Shown here piece by piece: positions 21,321-34,520 of a stretch of DNA of 64,000 bases. The stretch spans positions 8,658,001-8,722,000 of the forward strand of contig NC_083522.1 of assembly GCF_032362555.1 (NCBI RefSeq), read 5' to 3'. The notes beneath the pieces were generated by a model that made no database searches, had not been told where the DNA came from, and was given only the letters and a program-made list of their open reading frames with translations. This stretch comes from Amyelois transitella (lineage: Eukaryota; Arthropoda; Insecta; Lepidoptera; Pyralidae). The translations under genes were made by a program, and so were the position numbers. Every line of letters starts with the position of its first letter. The stretch's first letter is position 1.

Positions 21321-22217
21321 GGTGGCCTCTTGTAATGTCACGAGGTACAAAACTGACACGGTCTATAGTAAGTACTACTAGTCCCATTGAGTTGTACCAT
21401 GGTGGTACAAATGCGACTATTTTGTCTCAGCAGTCCCAAGGGACTAGTGACACTAACAAATCGTTACAGTTGTCCCGCCATGGGACATGGGACACGCAAT
21501 ATTTTAGTCCCAAAACTCCCATTATTTTAGTTGGTTTAATGATGAAAGTGAGTTTCACAGATAGTGAAAGTTCGTTCATTGAAAAAAGATTCTGAAATTG
21601 TGATATTATGCCTTTCCCTCGAATGACTTTCAGAGGTAGAATCTGTTGGCACTAACTTTTTATCGCTTCCAGACAAGATTGCATCATTAATTCATTAATT
21701 TACAATTAATTAAGTGACATAAACGCATCAGCTTAAAGCTCCTAGTGTAATAATAAACAGATAAATTTACGAATTTTATTGTGTAATTTTGTAAATTTTT
21801 GCATAATGACAACTAGGACTAAATTAAAATTTGAAAGGAAATCTGTCTAGGAATCAGAAATATAATAGTTCAATATTTGACCTCCCAGTACATGTTTTCA
21901 TGTACAATATACTGGTTTAAATTTTCAAGTAATACTCGTAAAACGTAAAGATTATTAAGATAAATCTAATCTTAATGTCATCTGTATCGATTTTTTAACA
22001 AACAAAAGGTACAAATATATGCTATTATCTTGTGTTTCTTTCATTTTTTCAATAGTTCTTGGAGTATGGAAGTATGCATACATAGAATGGGTATAGGTAG
22101 TACAAGTGAAGCTCTTATTTTTGACTCAAATTGGTAAAAAGAAGCACCTTCTAATGTTGTTTACTTATGTGCTGAAAATGTTTCAAAAACAAAACGAATA
22201 ATCATTATTTACAATAA

Positions 22218-22223
22218 TTTATT
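22218..22223 (-). promoter_or_regulatory. Poly(A) signal of gene C
   Basis: AATAAA (GCTGTAATAAATTATTG) about 130 nt after the TAG stop at 22351-22353. Confidence 0.55.
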
Positions 22224-22350
22224 ACAGCTCCATCTCTTATTTGATAAATTTATACAATTTAGTTTCATTAAAATTATGTCTAATATTAACATTTGAACTT
22301 AAGTTACTATTGACAACATGCCATATAAAATTACTGATATTTTATGGCAC

Positions 22351-25300
22351 CTAATAATGATAACCTGTTTCTTCATCAAAGCTCGGGGGCTTTCTTGGGC
22401 CTCCGAATACTTCCCCTTTACCTGCAAAGCTTTGAGCTGAAGCCTGTTCGGGCTTGAAACTTTGAGCAGTAAAATCTGAAACTCCGAATTGTCCTTGACT
22501 TTGTGTTAATTGATTAGACTGGACTTGAGGAGCGCTTGGTAATTTTCTACAACAAGGGCGGTCGGACGGCCTTAGTCTACTTTCTTCCTGAGCTCCTGAC
22601 TGTACGTTGTTAAACTGTGATTGACTGAGTTGATTATTTGAAGGCCTTGAACCAAACTGTTGGACTGACTGGGCCTTAAACTGGTCATGAGATTGGGTAC
22701 TTGGAGAATTTATGCTTTGGGCAAAAGACGATACTTGTGTTGGCTGAGCATTTGCAAAAGATGATGTTTGTTGACCGAATGGTTGCCTAGAATCAGATTG
22801 TCCACTGAATTGAAGCTGCTGACTTGTTTGTGTTTTTTGGCCAAAAGTCTGCGAAGCAAACTGAGGTCGGCTGTGAGTTGAACCTGATTGAGAGTCGCTT
22901 GATTCTGGAGCCTTCTGCTGTCCAAATTTAGGCTTGACCGGTTGGCGACCAAACTGTCCGAAGCCCGCTTTTTTATCCTCTTCGGTTGGAGGTGGCAGAG
23001 TCTCAGCTGGTTTGTTGTATTCATAAATTTCGCCATCGTATTGTTGACTGGGAACAGCTGGAGAGTCATCAGAATTAGGGGATTGCTGGTTAGCATTGAC
23101 TGTTTGTTGCGTTTGGAATGAATTTTGTTGTTGGTATTGATTTTTGTTGATATTGGTGAAGCTTTGAGGCAAAGCTGTTGTTTGTTTATCAAAACCTTGC
23201 TGATTTGGCTTTGATTCGGCTTGGTTATCAAACTGACCATTGATCTGCTGGGTCGGTCTTCTACCAAAAGATGAGAAGGAATTTTGAGATGAGAATTGTG
23301 TTGAAGGTGTGGGAGCTCCAGAAGTAAACGATGAAGCAGAAGCTTGAGTTATTCCATTAAACGAAGCAGCAGTACTTCCCTGAGTAGGAGAAGTAGGTGC
23401 AACCGAAGATAAAACAGGCGGTTGAGGATATCTGGATGATCCTTGAGTATTCTGAGTAAATGTGTTACCAGGGAAATTTCCTTGGGATATGCTAACTTGA
23501 GCATTGGCGTTAGAACTGAATGAAGGTCGCGTTGTTACTCTATTAAATTGATTAAATGGCGTATTAGGAAATCTGGAAGCCTGAGTATTTGGTGTACTGA
23601 AAGTTTTGGATGGCTGGTTATAATAGTAAGAATCATCAGGGCCTTGGGCTTGAATATTTTGATTAAATATGGGTCTCTGTGTACTTGATGCAAATTGAGC
23701 ATCGCTGTGTTGATTTTGAGATAGGGATTGTTCACCTACATTTTGTAGATGGAATTGGTTAGAACTTTGTGGTCTCTGATTAGACAAAGAGGCAGTTTGG
23801 GTATTAGGTTCCAATGGCCTGGAATCAGATCCTTGTTGGTTAATTGTAGTTGATGAGGCAAAAGAAGTAGCTGATGTTGGAGCTTGATGGTTTGCGAATG
23901 AAGATTGTGTAGGTCGATTGTGACTAGATTGAGTATTGAAAGTTCCAAATACCGAACCTTGATTATTTCCTTGTGACTGGGGGTTACTTTCAAATGGAGT
24001 TGTTAACTCTGTTAGTGGCTGTCTAGTAGACTGAAGTGGTTGAAAGCTTTGAGATCCACCAAATGACGGCTTACTACTTGATGGTACTCCACCATTATTT
24101 TGGGAGGAAGTAAAACCAGCATGATTTTGGTTGTTTGTCAGCTGATTACTTGAAGAATCACCAAACTGCTGATGTCCATGAGACTGAGATCCACTAGCAT
24201 CTTGTGGTTTCGTTGTTGTTTGAGAGAATTGATTGAAACCTTGCGTAGTTCCAGAAGAAGTTGTAAGCTTTTGGGGAGTTGACTGGGAAGGTCTTTTATT
24301 AAATCCATTTACTGGAGGTAAATATTCATTGTTTCCAAGTTTATTTACAGACTGACCAGAGGGCTGCCTTAGTCCAAAACCATTTCCATTGTTTGATGAT
24401 GAACTTAAAGAATCATGTCTATTGATAGAACTTTGTCCATTGAAGGATTGCGACTCAGGTTGAGGCTTCCCAAAGGACGGTTGCTGAGGTTTAACTTGTT
24501 GTTGAATGAAATTCTGTGAGCTTCCAGTCTGAGAAGTTGTTTCAAAGGTAGGGCTGTCAAATGTATTAGCATTTTCAGAATCTTCTAGTCCTGTATTGAT
24601 AGAAGGTTTATTTTGCTGGAACAGATGAGAAAGAGAATGACTGGCTTGTCCGAAACCATTGGCTGCGTTTGATGAAACTGCTGCTTGTCCAAAACTATTG
24701 GGGGAAGATCCAAAATTAACAGAAGCTGACGCCGAATTGATTTGCCCGGATTGTTGTGTTTGGCTGTTGACATTCGGTTTCACAAAGGGTCGATTACCCT
24801 GGTTGATGAATGAACCACTAGACGAGACATCGGAATTTGGTCGGTTCCCAAACTGTGCTGGCTGTCTGCTATTGTGACTGCCTGCATCATCGTTTTCCGT
24901 GTAATCGCCTCCTACATTGTACTTCTGAGCATCGTACGAGCCTGTAAATAAAAAATGAAAGTGTTTGGTCATTTGTCAGTGCCGCGGCGCAAACGATATA
25001 TCAGTCGGCGGTACATTTGTCACACCACAATAGACGTTTAAGCTAACGCAAGGAGTTTTTCAATGAAATTCTCTTTCGTATGAGGAAACAATTTTTTGCG
25101 CTTTCTGTTACACTTTTCGGACAGTTTGAGTTGTGTAACAATTCATTCAATAAACTAGCAATTATATTTGTACACATTTATTATTCACCTTAATGATGCG
25201 CAAGACAATAAGAACATAAACTTATTGATTGAAACTTCTAATGCTTATGAAATATTAGTGAGAGTTTTGCTATCGTGAAGACTAATTACAGATTGCGATA

Positions 25301-28300
25301 CGGAACCTTGAACCCGTCTAACATCTCACATCATTGGATTAATTACATCGTTCAATTGTCAGAAAGTTAATTAGAACATTTGCGAGGACCTTGAATATGT
25401 AAAATTTTCTGATTCACCCAATAGACTATTTGTCGCGAAGTTTTGTCGTGGGAATCAGAGCGGTGTCGAAACGTTTAGAGAAGCGATATAGGCCCAAGCA
25501 ATTGTTACCAACAGCATCATTGTTTATATCGTCGAATTAAAAGGAACATTGTAACCTGATTGATGTGTTAGTGGTATAATAGAAGGCCTTGGAAGGTCAA
25601 TTATGATGGCGAATATTACATTCGCAAACGCAACAATGACGTGACATATTTATGTCTTGAAGAAAATTTTGCAGTAGAATTCAGCGACATTAAGAAATTA
25701 ATTATCAGCAGAGTCTTACTTTTTTAAAGGAATTCATTTCATCATCATACAATTTCATTTTCTGTTATAAAATTGCGATATTTTGCAAGGATGTGTTTGG
25801 AACTATTAAAACTGTATATATTACACGCAAAATCTATTGAAAGGATTTTTACTAAACTTTGCAATTATATAGCTTAGAGATTGGTACTACATAAAAAAAT
25901 AAAATTTATCGATATTAATGGCAAGCGAGTTCACGGGCAACGGCTAGTTTTAGCCCTCGCGATACATCTAGGGAATTGGCAGTATTCCCTAGCTAATTAA
26001 TACCTTCCCATCAAGTATGATTCGGTGACTTTTTAAATAATAATTTAAAAAGTCACCGAATTGACATTATTTAAAAAAAATGTTTATCAAAAAAAAATTA
26101 TAATAATAATAAATTTGTTTGTGTTGAGAAAAACAAATTAAACCAAAATATAATGGTAATTTGACAATTTCTACAACAAAGCACAAATTTAACATATAAC
26201 ACTAACTTATCAGATTACATTTTAAATTGATCTGTCATTTGATAAAGAATAAAAATATAAGTTGTTTGTCAAACTTGCAATTAATTTGCCAAATTTGCAG
26301 ATAAAGAAATGAAAGTACAGTACGGTCACAGTTATTTCGAGGTAAATGGCCTAAGCTTTTAGGCACTCAACTAAAAGATAACGTAAATGTTGATTGATCA
26401 TTATATTCTTTGTATTTTAATAATAATACAATGTTATTAAATAAATAAATAAATATATACGGGACAAATTACACAGATTGAGTTAGCCTCGAAGTAAGTT
26501 CGACACTTGTGTTACGAGATACTATTACTAACTCAACGATACTATATTTTATAATAAATACTTATATATATAAAAATATCCAAGACCCAGGCCAATCAGA
26601 AAAAGTTCTTTTCTCATCTAGCCTTGGCCGGGATTCGAACCCGGGACCTCCGGTGTCACAGACAAGATTACTACCGCTGCGCCACAGAGGCCGTTAATAC
26701 TCGTATCAACCATGATTCAAATATGGGCGAGGTTCACCTGTTAAGGTAGCGGAGGTCACATGGGAGTCGTTTCGCTTAAATACCTGACTTACCTGATCCA
26801 GAATCACGGCTGCATGTATATCCTGGGCTGGCTTTCGGAGAGGTGTGGACGCAACCAAGATTAACAGCAGTTTGTCTTTTAAATTCAAAAGTTATTGAAA
26901 TTAATAGATTTTTAGATACCCATCAATATTAAAATACACCAATCAACCGCTCCTGCACACCATGGTTGTGAAACACAAATAGTGAAGTATCTTTATTATG
27001 TCAGTAATTTATAAGGTCAATGAACTTGAAGAAGTATAAATGTAGTTGGATTATAATCACTTGTCAGCTTCCATTACGAAATGACAAGACGTATTCCAGT
27101 TTTCATATTAGGTTCAAACTGAACGAGTTTAATCGAATCGGTTTTATCAGTATCGGTAAATGATAATCTTTGATATATTTTAAAACTATTTAAATAGATA
27201 ATTATAATTATTATTAATTATAATTTAAATAGATAATAAGTAATTGATATGATTTATTTTTAAAATTAATGGTCATGTTCATCTGGATGGATTTTTGATG
27301 GCATAAAAGATTCATATAGTGACAGGTTACTAGCACGCATCATCTATAAGGATATCTTCCATATGGAAGTAACAACCTCCTAAACACGGAAAGAGAGGCA
27401 AAGATAAATAAGAAAATAATATTTAGAACGTCAACGAACATCAATCAAGTCAAGAAATGCCATTACGATTCCGTTAAACAATCAATTTACTCGCCGTTAA
27501 TTTTGCCAAGTGTGAAATTTATTTCGGAGTTAAGATAAATGTGGATGTTACGCTGTATGTCAGGTATAGTAATTGTAATTGTTTATTTTTAAGATTTTGT
27601 AAATTAAATTCATGATTAGATTGAACTATGATTAAGGGCTAAACCATTGATAATATTAGTTTTGAAATCGATTCAGTTCTTAATCAATTGATGGATAATG
27701 TTTTGGATGGACATTTTGATCTTTAGACTTTATAAATACCTAATAATAATACATTTTGTTAAACCATGATCGATAATATGAAACATTTTTATATAGAGAA
27801 GCCTGGGGCAAGCCCTTGACCATGGATCCTGGATAAAGTGAGTCAGGTTTTTACACGAAGTGACTACCGTTTGACCTCTGCAACCTTTGTTGGGGAACCT
27901 AATCCGTATTGGATCATATGGTTACACATCCAGTTACCTGAATGTTCAAGTTTCCTCACGATGTTTTCCCTCACCGGAAGACCATCAGTTAGTTAGCTTT
28001 CAAACTAATGTACATAACTTCGAAAATAGTCATTGGTAAATAGCCGCTGTGTGATTCGAACCGGTACCTTTATGAGCAACACGCGTTTTATCCGGGCATC
28101 TACCGATTCGACCAGCGAAGCTTCTTTATATTTTTTTATGCGCAGTAAAGAGTTTACAAACAAACAAACAAATAATTACTTGTCACATTGTTAAACTGAG
28201 TTAATAATTGGTAAAGAAAATTCGCTTACCATCATCGACAAGCCCAGCTGCTTCGTCCCGAGCATTCTGTTCCAACGACTTCAAGATCTCCTCAGGAATC

Positions 28301-29997
28301 GGGGGAGGAGTCGGCAGATGATCACCTTTAGGCTGATATCCACCTTCGTCAGCAGTGTACGTTACACTATAAACCTGTCCATCATCACCAGTGTAGGAAT
28401 ATCCACCTTGAGCCTGAACACCGTTAGTGGCCACTCCTGATTCTTCAGCAGATATCCCATTATCAGTTTCGAAAGAATAACTGTAACTTTCCACTCCAAC
28501 GTCACTGTCAAATCTCACAATATTTGCGTTTTGGTCTCGCGTATTCAATTCCTGAGATCGGTATTGCGATTCGTAAGATTGACCGGGCTTTTGCGCGAAA
28601 TTCTGAGTGTTAAGATTCGTTCCAGCCGTTTGTCCATCAGGGATTTGGTTTTCATTACCAGATTGATCACCAAATTGGTTCTGTGTTCGGAATCCAGCTA
28701 CAGGACTACTGAAAGCGGCATCGCCTACTTTAGAATTGGTTGATCCATAAGCTATTCTTGGTGCTCCGAGACCTGTTTCAGCATCGCCGGATGCTCTTGT
28801 GCCAGGCGAGGCTGCATCAACGACTACGCCTTTGAATTCATTTTCAAAACCTCCTTTAGGGATGCCTCCGAGACCTTGATTGAAGGATTTAGATGCGAAA
28901 GGAGTTTGGAGCTCCCCAGGGTGACCACCAGCAGTTTTAGCTGATGCGGGAGGGAGGTACGTACGATCGAGTTTGGCGGCACTGGTAACCGCTATGACAG
29001 CGGCTATGACGACCTGGTGACAATAATAATTTATGTTTATTTTTCTATGAGATTATCTAGTTATATCTATTAATTTACTTTCGAGCCTGTTTATGATAAA
29101 CCAAGCGACAACTAACCTTGCTTTGAATAATAATGTTATTTTTATCTTTTTAACAAGTAAAAATGATTTCTATGTGTACATAGAAATTTTTTAAATGACA
29201 GTGAACACTGCATTAAAATTTAAAATAAAAAAGGTTTGAAAAAAGGAATCAGAAGGCAAGTTTGTTTACATATAATAGTGACATAAATACATCCCTGATG
29301 TTCTGGTCATGAGGAAACCTAATTCGTATTTAATTCTTTCCCTGTAATTTGTCTTTATTTAATTATTATTTCTTCTAAAGTCCATTAGATATTTATCACT
29401 GCTCTATATAATTAGTAAGAGAGTAATTAGTTGGCCTTATCCCAATGCTATTGCTTCTAAGCAATGAATATATGAGTAATATTATTACATATTTATTAAA
29501 ACTCTAAAAGTAAAAATAAAAGGTTCTCATATGGAAATGATTTGGAAGTATATCCAAAAATAAATTTAAATTATTTATATAATAATTCGATTTTTTATGT
29601 CCCTTAGTATTAGTTTTTATTTTGGTTCGTCACTTATTTATCCCGTGTATTTAATCAAATTCTTACACATAATACCTTTTGGAATACTCTCATCGCGAAA
29701 AAAAAATTATATCTTCTTTTTAAACGACTTAAAAAAGAGGAGGTTCTCAATTCGTCCGTATTTTTTACATTAACTATAAACTTTTTATAAAGAAAACACC
29801 GGAAATCACTGTCCCTAAACATTAAGCGAATTATTCCAAAAAAAGATGTCAAAATTCGACCACTTCTCCTAATACTAATTAATATGACAAATGGATCACA
29901 CGAACACAACAAACTATATCCGTTTCTGTTATTGTTACATAATCCTTTAACACTAGCCACTCATCAATCACAGAGCAAAGAAGATTACCAAATTCAT
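22351..29997 (-). CDS. RR-1 cuticular protein C, giant Q/S/N-rich tail (1127 codons)
   Basis: Largest of the three cuticle paralogues. Coding exons: 29989-29997 (ATG AAT TTG, donor GTAATC), 28230-29013, 22351-24941. MNL joins [12 protein letters not shown] for the signal peptide, then [20 protein letters not shown]. Exon 2 ends with a complete RR-1 domain ([31 protein letters not shown]) and donor GTAAGC in phase 1. After a 3288-nt intron, the last exon begins [12 protein letters not shown] and runs 862 codons of Q/S/N/F/G/P-rich sequence (FGQ, QSF, QQ motifs). Within it are an internal [10 protein letters not shown], a DDSYYYNQP and GEIYEYNKP patch, a rare [11 protein letters not shown] double cysteine (22549-22554), and the end [12 protein letters not shown]. 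The exon 2 to exon 3 link is inferred from matching phase and from the B and A gene plan; RNA would settle it. No other acceptor with a cuticle tail is visible in between. Confidence 0.87.
26020..26061. repeat. Perfect 19-bp palindromic hairpin
   Basis: ATTCGGTGACTTTTTAAAT, a 4-nt loop AATA, then its exact reverse complement (26043-26061). Lies in intron 2 of gene C. Confidence 0.9.
26455..26695 (-). mobile_element. tRNA-derived SINE (family 2) in gene C intron 2
   Basis: B-box complement GGATTCGAACCCGGGACC at about 26630. The low-coordinate flank is an ATAAATAA run. Confidence 0.85.
26730..26885 (+). mobile_element. Family-3 SINE fragment, opposite orientation
   Basis: Degraded GAGGTTCACCTGTTAAGGTAGCGGAGGTCACATGGGAGTCG block of family 3 (positions about 26728-26770), ending in TCCTGGGCTGGCTTTCGG. 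Confidence 0.55.
27803..28115 (-). mobile_element. Family-3 SINE with tRNA-like head
   Basis: Includes GTGATTCGAACCGGTACC (a B-box complement) and ACACGCGTTTTATCCGGGCA near the high-coordinate end, which marks the promoter side. In gene C intron 2. Confidence 0.75.
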
Positions 29998-30049
29998 TTT
30001 GTACAGCTTTTCCTACGGCTGGATTCTCTCTAACAATACGTCAAATGTG

Positions 30050-30085
30050 ACTGTTACTTTTGGAAGGAGTCCATAGCTTTTTATA
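30050..30085 (-). promoter_or_regulatory. Core promoter of cuticular gene C
   Basis: TATAAAAA at 30078-30085 and ACAGTC with the A at 30052 (33 nt away) fit a TATA-initiator pair. The ATG follows about 55 nt later at 29997. Confidence 0.75.
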
Positions 30086-30574
30086 CCTCTTAAAAGTCGA
30101 CTAAAAAACGTGCAAGCATCACCAGCCAAACTTAAATCTACTACCGATTTCGATACACAAACTGAAGTTGTAACTCTTATCGTTGATATGAATAGAGTTG
30201 ATATTTTTGTTAAGTTTGATTTGTACATGTTTAAGTTAAATTTGCAAAGATGCACGCATAGATCCCAAGTTCAAGTGGCTATATGTTTAATTGGTATGAA
30301 GATTTTTGTTAATGAAACGAATTCTATCAAGATACGTGCCATTTTCGTGACCCAATATTATGACTGGGGCACGAGTATAATGCCATTACGATGACTTAAT
30401 CTGTAATTAATATGATTGTATTACGATCATAATTTGAATATTATTACATCCGCAGTGATTGATTTCTAAATTATCGAATGATTTTAATTGTAATTAATTT
30501 GTAAGATAATTTGGAATTTTACCGCGTCGTCCGGATATCCGGAAGAATTCGCTAGCCTGATTTATGTTTCTAGA

Positions 30575-30805
30575 AGAAAAGAATAGGACCTATCCATCTC
30601 GTTCCTATGGTTGTCGTAAAAGACGACTAAGGGATAGGCTTATAAACTTGGGATTCATCTTTAAGGCGATGGGCTAGCAACCTGTCACTATTTGAATCTC
30701 AATTCTATCATTAAGCCAAACAGTTGAACGTGGCCTATCAGTCTTTTCAAGACTGTTGGCACTGTCTGCCCCGCAAGGTATATAGACATGATTATATGTA
30801 TATTT
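30575..30805 (+). mobile_element. Family-1 SINE, head truncated
   Basis: Starts at AGAAAAGAATAGGACC and ends CATGATTATATGTATAT. Confidence 0.8.
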
Positions 30806-31067
30806 AAAAAAGAGTTATTACTGTAAGGTCCGCTCTAAGAGATTTTTCAAAAAGAAAATAAATAAACATCACATTTAAGGTCTGTTCCATATTTGTTACA
30901 AAATGTCATACAAAAATTAATCGGATAGTTTTTGAGTTTAATTGGTACAAACGAATCTTTTTTCTATATAAAATAGGACTTAGACTTCATAGTTTTGATT
31001 TATCTAAAACAAACAGTTACTTATTATCATCCTTTATTCAACGTCAAACGGCAGATATTTCAAACTA

Positions 31068-31325
31068 GCTGTGCCCGCAACTTCGTCCGCGTGGAATAGT
31101 TATTTTGGAGCCCTCAAGGATGAATAATTTTCCCGGTTTTTTTTTTCACATATTCCATTTTTTCTTCGCTCCTTATAGTTGCAGTGTGATGTTATAAAAC
31201 CTAAAGCCTTCCTCGATAAATGATCTATTCAACGCAATAAGAATTTTTCAATTCGAACCAGTAGTTCCTGAGATTAGCGCGTTCAAACAAACAAACTCTT
31301 CAGCTTTATAATATTAGTAAAGATT
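31068..31325 (-). mobile_element. Non-autonomous Helitron
   Basis: ACTAGCTGTGCCCGCAACTTCGTCC at low coordinates and TTTATAATATTAGTAAAGAT at high coordinates are the reversed 3' and 5' ends. Confidence 0.78.
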
Positions 31326-31763
31326 GAAGTGTTTATTTAATGAAACATAAGAAACGAACAAAAAAAATATTAATTTAATTAAGGATGTAGAACAAAAACT
31401 GAATCAATATTGTTACTTTTTGCGAAAATCTATAAAATACACAAACCTTTTTTTGTGTGGTCACTGATTTCAATGATTATTGATAAAGCAGTCTCCGGGT
31501 CATTAGTTCATTGGATCAATAAATCATGACTGTTTTAGGGTACCTACGGTGAGGAAAAATCATCGTGTGACAAAATAAACCTGCACATTCAGGCAACTGA
31601 ATGTGTAACTGTACACATTCAATTACCTGAATGTGCAGGCAAGATTATAAGGATCCCTTACTTACTTTAGGCTCATCACTCATTTCAACTCTTACTCAAC
31701 TCAACTTCTCTTCTATTTAGAACCATCGTCATTCTTTTGATGATAATTTCGGTTACATTTTCC

Positions 31764-32096
31764 AGTGCCGTGTCATTTCTATTTTTAGAAGCATCTCCAT
31801 ATATTTTTTATGGATGACGTAAACGGCGATTAAGGGATAGGCCTACAATCTTGGAATTCCTCTGATAGGCGATGGGCTAGTAACCTGTTAAATTCATTCA
31901 TTCATGAAATCACGTCTATATCCCTTGCGGGGAATAGAGAGCCAACAGTCTTAAAGAGACAGATAGGCCACGTTCAGCAATTTGGCTTAATGATAGAATT
32001 GAGATTCAAATAGTGACAGGTTGCTAGCCCGTCGCCTAAAAGAGGAATCCCAAGTTTTTAAGTCTATCCCTTAGTCGCCTTTTACGACATCCATAG
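31764..32096. mobile_element. Inverted pair of family-1 SINEs
   Basis: A 5' plus-strand part (31764-31890) is followed at once by a minus-strand copy (31901-32096); the two face each other and share the central ~110 bp as an inverted repeat. Confidence 0.75.
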
Positions 32097-33330
32097 TACA
32101 CAAACACAAACACACAAATATAAATTTACGCTTGACCAGTTTTTAATTCTGATTCTTTTCTTGCAAGTCGTGACCCATCTTTTTATAGGAAAACGGAACT
32201 GTGCAATTAAATAATTATTACGTATAGTTGTCATTTAACTAAACGCCTAAACTATGTAATGATATGTTATGGGAATTTTATTCAATCTTTAAATACATGC
32301 ATAGGTATAGTAACGTCCATCTACCTTGCGGGGCAGACTGAGCCAACAGTCTCGAAAGCTTGCTGGGCCAAATTCAGTTGTTTGGCTTTATGATTAAATT
32401 GAGATTCAAATAGTGACAGGTTGCTTACAAGAAGAATTTCAAGTGCTGGTGAAATAAGTCATAATTTAAACCTCATAGGTAAGCTTTGCAACTGAACGTG
32501 GTTTTGGGATTTTTCGAGAATTTTTATGTATTGTAAGCCAGAACAATGATGGCTTAAATATAGACCATAGAATTAATTTATTTGTAAAAAGCACGTAGAT
32601 GCCTTTTTCTCTTTATTCTTAGTTTACTTATGACGATTTTTTATACCTACATTTCTTGTTTGGTATCTTCATAAACAGTTAGCTCGGAAACATACCGCTT
32701 TAAAATAACCACTTTATTGTATAAAATTTTCTTTGAATCACTATATTATATTGGTAAATCTGAGTTTGGAATGGAATAGATAGGTAGATAGATAGATTTA
32801 TTTATTTATAGAATTTTATTTGATTTGCATATACCCACACAATTTACAATTTCATATGGTACCTATACCAATGAATTAGGGTGTGAGTTGCAGCAATACA
32901 AAAAGGTCACAAACTCAACCAATTTATTGCTATAGAGCAATACGCTGATTTTCAGTTATGACCTAGGTGCTAGTGCAGGTCAATCTGCGCACGCGCACAA
33001 TATTACAATGGTCACAGAAAAAACACACAAGCGATGTCGCGGACCAAAGCTTATATGGAAAAGGTTAACTCATATATTTACGTAGGTAACTAAATGATGT
33101 AATGACGTTTAACACAAATTAGTTTAAAATTGGAGTAAACTTGCCCAAAACGGCAAGGTGAGTATTTTTTTATTCTAAGTCTTCTTGTAATCATTATTAA
33201 ATCATGAGTAATTTTTCAATATTAACGTAATAATACCCTTTTAAACGCCCATTATCGCCCACCTAAGTAATTCTAATCCATCCATACATACATATAGTAA
33301 AATTGTAACTAACCGATGTCTGTATATAAA

Positions 33331-33352
33331 TAAATATATATATATATATATA
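33331..33352. repeat. AT dinucleotide microsatellite
   Basis: About eleven TA units. Confidence 0.85.
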
Positions 33353-33434
33353 AATACAATACGCTAAAAATAATTTTGCACAAAAATAGACTTTTCCACG
33401 CGTACGAAGTCGCGGGCGACAGCTAGTGTAAATA

Positions 33435-33645
33435 TATACGATACAAATTACACAGATTGAGTAAGCCTCGAAGTATGTTCGGGACTTGTGTTACGAGATA
33501 CTAACTCAACGCTACTAGGTATATTTTATTATAAATTCTTATGTAGATAAACATCCAATACCCAGGCCAATTAGAGAAAGTTCGTTTCTCATCATGCCCT
33601 GGCTGGGATTCGAACCCGGGACCTACCATGACACAGACAAGCGTT
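33435..33645 (-). mobile_element. tRNA-derived SINE (family 2), head truncated
   Basis: Keeps the body and the B-box complement but stops before the tRNA 5' end (ACACAGACAAGCG then unrelated sequence). Confidence 0.8.
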
Positions 33646-34370
33646 CTTTTAAATTATTCAACCTTTAAATTATATTGCCTTAGAATCAATATTGTGTAGG
33701 TATTTATCTATATATAACCAACAGAAGCCATAAATCCGACTTTTGTCTTTTAGGATTTCTGTCTGTATGTTTGTACTCGTATCACCGGAAAACTGTTACT
33801 CCAATTCTAATGCGATTCTCTCATATGTGTTCGGCTTGGTCCAATTTAAAAACTGGTAGGTTTACAATAAATTCTCCCCCTATCCCTCTAAAGTGGTCAA
33901 TGAAGGTCAACTTTCGGTCATATTTAATTTTACAGTGGACAAAGTCGCGTGTAACAACTAGTTAACTTTATTTGTGGTAATTACGATTACATACTATTTG
34001 ATTATAATGTTTTGACTGACATGTTGCTCTTGAAAATTGATATCATATATTATAATTTAGCTACGACTAGTTTTAACACCAGGCTATGTTCGTAAGGTTT
34101 AAAGAAAAATTTGTAAGTGGCTCATTTTAAACTGGTTATCGCCTGCAGTCCCGCTAGCGTGAATCAATTCATTATCATTTCATCGTTTCCGTAGGAATTT
34201 ATTTAAATAAATTGTCTTTTTTCAAGCTCAAAAGTGTTACCTAGTTCCTTAATAATCAGTTTAGTTGTGAATTTATAAAGATATAACAAACAGACAAACT
34301 TATTTTTGCATTTGCAATGTAAGTTGAGATGGGGTGGAATTTTCAGAAAATTTGTACTGAGATTATTATT

Positions 34371-34520
34371 GTGCCGTGTCGTTCCCGGCACTAATACAAA
34401 AATGAATAAGACCACTCCATCTTTTTCCCACGGATATCGTAAAAGGCGACTAAGGCGTCTTTTCAAGACTGTTGGCTCTGTCTACCCCGCATGGGATAAA
34501 GACGTGACTTATATGTATTA
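34371..34520 (+). mobile_element. Family-1 SINE with internal deletion
   Basis: Jumps from GTAAAAGGCGACTAAGG directly to CGTCTTTTCAAGACTG, losing about 110 bp of the middle. Confidence 0.8.

Larger units (their letters stand above)
15195..22217. other. Intergenic between cuticular genes B and C
   Basis: Mostly the listed repeats plus a partial family-1 SINE (15494-15632). 15640-16210, 16600-17200, 18100-18450, 19615-19885 and 21600-22217 show no gene or recognisable element; 15997-16041 has a two-unit tandem of AAATAACCAATATTGATA. Confidence 0.6.

Noticed and set aside
21299..21595. 98-residue plus-strand ORF
   Set aside because: No homology recognised and no start context; sequence dominated by GTCCC dyads and flanked by a Helitron end.
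22710..23267. 185-residue minus-strand ORF
   Set aside because: Shifted frame within the gene C tail exon; basic, leucine-rich shadow composition.
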